Shown here: in pieces, positions 5,206-6,311 of the stretch | Layout: each line of letters opens with the position of its first letter | How positions within the stretch are numbered: the first letter of the stretch is position 1 | DNA from: JAIOTH01 sp964486685 | Lineage (GTDB): Bacteria; Patescibacteriota; Patescibacteriia; UBA1558; S5-K13 | Reading direction: 5' to 3' | Length of the DNA stretch: 6,311 nucleotides | Assembly (NCBI GenBank): GCA_964486685.1 | Contig: CAZAOE010000034.1 | Coordinates: 1 to 6,311, forward strand | The notes under the pieces: generated by a model | The model's database searches: none | Told to the model about the DNA's origin: nothing | What the model saw: only the letters and a program-made list of their open reading frames with translations | Program-made: the position numbers and the translations under genes

Positions 5206-5838
5206 ATGTTAAAAATTAAAGTATATAATTCAGAAGGCAAAGCAGACGGAGAAATTAAATTAAATCCAGAAATTTTTAATATAAAAGTAAATCCTGCTGT
5301 AGTTCAGCAAGTTGTTGAAAGCCATTTAGCTAATAAAAGACAGGTTTTAGCCCACACTAAAGTAATGTCCGAAGTTAGGGGCGGTGGTAAAAAACCTTGG
5401 CGACAAAAAGGAACTGGCCGAGCCAGACATGGTTCTTCTAGATCACCAATTTGGAAAGGCGGAGGAGTAACCTTTGGTCCTAGAAAAGATAGAAATTTTA
5501 CTAAAAAGGTTAACGGAAAATTAAAAATCAAGGCCCTTTTTATGGTTTTAACAGATAAATTAAATGCTGATAAATTAAGAATTTTAAGTGAGGTTAAATT
5601 AAAAGCAAGAAAAACAAAAGATTTAATAAAAATTTTAGATAATAATAAATTAAAAGATAAAAAAGTTTTGATTGGTTTAGAAGATAAAGATGCTAATATT
5701 CAGGATTCAGCCAAAAATTTAAAAAATATAAAAGTAATTAAAGCCGATAGTTTAAATGTTTATGCTCTATTAAAGTATGAGTATCTAATTTTAACTAAAA
5801 AGGCAGTAGATAAAATAGATTCACATTTTAAGAAATAA
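5206..5838 (+). CDS. rplD: 50S ribosomal protein L4
   Basis: L4 binds domain I of 23S rRNA. Its extended loop forms part of the exit-tunnel constriction. At 210 residues it is close to the usual length of about 200. The tunnel loop and its flanks are clear: RGGGKKPWRQKGTGRARHG (58-76) followed by SSRSPIWKGGGVTFGP (77-92). The C-terminal half shows the family's alternating helix-strand pattern (KVLIGLEDKD, IKVIKADSLNVYALLKYEYLILT). ATG 5206 gives the expected N terminus (MLKIKVYNSEG). No Shine-Dalgarno sequence is near it; the G-run at 5180-5184 is about 21 nt away. In E. coli L4 also represses its own operon, but no equivalent target can be identified here. The upstream spacer is filled with palindromic repeats, unlike the usual tight rplC-rplD junction. 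rplW begins 4 nt downstream. Confidence 0.98.
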   Translation: MLKIKVYNSEGKADGEIKLNPEIFNIKVNPAVVQQVVESHLANKRQVLAHTKVMSEVRGGGKKPWRQKGTGRARHGSSRSPIWKGGGVTFGPRKDRNFTKKVNGKLKIKALFMVLTDKLNADKLRILSEVKLKARKTKDLIKILDNNKLKDKKVLIGLEDKDANIQDSAKNLKNIKVIKADSLNVYALLKYEYLILTKKAVDKIDSHFKK

Positions 5839-5842
5839 AGCT

Positions 5843-6311
5843 ATGGGAATATTCAGTATTTTTAAAAAGAAAGATAAAAAAGATCAAGCTGATCAGAAAA
5901 GTCAGAAAGTTTTAGATGATAAAAAAGTTAAAAAGGAAATTAAAGAGGATCAAATTGAAAAATCTGAAATTCAAAAAAAAGCTAAAGAAGTCAAAAAATT
6001 TCAGGATAAAGAATCCCCAAAAGGCAAAAAAGCTAAGGTTGAAAAAGATTTAACTATTGATGAAATTACTAGAGGCCCAGAAAAAAAAGACAAATTATCT
6101 AAATCAAAAAAGATTAATAAACACGATACTAAAGAGGCCTATCGAGTTTTAATTAGACCATTAATAACAGAAAAAGCCTCATTTTTAAAAGTAGAAAATA
6201 AATATTTATTTGAAGTAAATAAAAAAGCAAATAAAAGTGAAATTAAAAAGGCCGTTTATCATGTTTATGGGGTCTGGCCAACTAAGGTAAATATAATAAA
6301 TTTGCAGGGTA
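5843..6311 (+). CDS. rplW: 50S ribosomal protein L23 with long basic N-terminal extension, 3'-truncated
   Basis: L23 sits at the exit of the ribosomal tunnel and is a docking site for trigger factor and SRP. The reading frame from ATG 5843 stays open to the window end (156 residues visible). The L23 fold starts near residue 98: EAYRVLIRPLITEKAS, then NKYLFEVNKKANKSEIKKAV, then YGVWPTKVNIINLQG. Residues 1-97 are not L23. They begin MGIFSIFKKKDKK and are very rich in Lys, Asp, Glu and Gln, probably disordered or coiled. Bacterial L23 is normally about 95-100 residues in total, so this extension roughly doubles it. An internal start closer to the fold cannot be excluded, but no ATG lies between 5843 and the core and the frame opens 4 nt after the rplD stop, as expected in an operon. 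No clear Shine-Dalgarno sequence is visible. Confidence 0.93.
   Translation, partial: MGIFSIFKKKDKKDQADQKSQKVLDDKKVKKEIKEDQIEKSEIQKKAKEVKKFQDKESPKGKKAKVEKDLTIDEITRGPEKKDKLSKSKKINKHDTKEAYRVLIRPLITEKASFLKVENKYLFEVNKKANKSEIKKAVYHVYGVWPTKVNIINLQG

Noticed and set aside
296..5531. Minus-strand open frames at 296-658, 722-955, 4043-4282, 4805-5005 and 5304-5531
   Set aside because: Four lie antisense to well-identified conserved genes and show no family features. The one at 4043-4282 runs through the N gap and overlaps the start of rplC. All are shadow frames.
1..6311. tRNA or rRNA genes
   Set aside because: No cloverleaf, TTCGA-type T-loop context or conserved rRNA segments were recognised in the non-coding stretches.

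Overview
The window is a low-GC bacterial scaffold segment carrying the junction of the str operon (fusA, tuf) and the S10 ribosomal protein operon (rpsJ, rplC, rplD, rplW), all on the + strand. The composition, the charged tails added to S10, L3 and L23, and the short repeat debris between and inside genes resemble a Patescibacteria (Candidate Phyla Radiation) draft genome. That assignment is inference from pattern recognition and has not been tested by a search. The standard genetic code fits: glycine is encoded by GGN throughout, and the only in-frame TGA ends S10 where S10 normally ends.

Layout. Bases 1-1784 hold the C-terminal five-sixths of EF-G. Its G4 motif reads NKIN instead of NKxD, and the usual G5 'GSA' reads GDG. 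Bases 1785-1840 are a heptamer-period repeat. Bases 1902-2126 encode a 74-residue protein resembling a Phd/YefM antitoxin, with no toxin next to it. A plausible extended -10 promoter (2143-2171), a small hairpin and a Shine-Dalgarno sequence precede tuf (2257-3444), which is a fully canonical EF-Tu. A strong intrinsic terminator at 3457-3498 lies between tuf and rpsJ, ending only 8 nt before the rpsJ start codon. rpsJ (3507-3866) is followed by about 213 nt of AT-rich non-coding DNA and a 100-N assembly gap. Then come rplC (4185-5027), a repeat-filled 178-nt spacer, rplD (5206-5838), and the 5' part of rplW (from 5843, running off the end).

How the genes work together. EF-Tu delivers aminoacyl-tRNA and EF-G translocates the ribosome. 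S10 belongs to the 30S subunit. L3, L4 and L23 belong to the 50S subunit, with L4 and L23 lining or flanking the exit tunnel. This is a growth-linked translation cluster.

The most unusual signal is a family of small palindromes, with a 6-bp stem and a loop (14 nt in three copies) related to GAAGCTTTAGCGAA. They occur twice in the rplC-rplD spacer and twice inside the rplC reading frame, where they are translated in frame as part of a 73-residue L3 tail. This resembles the Rickettsia palindromic elements that insert in frame into genes. The second point of interest is the altered guanine-recognition motifs of EF-G.
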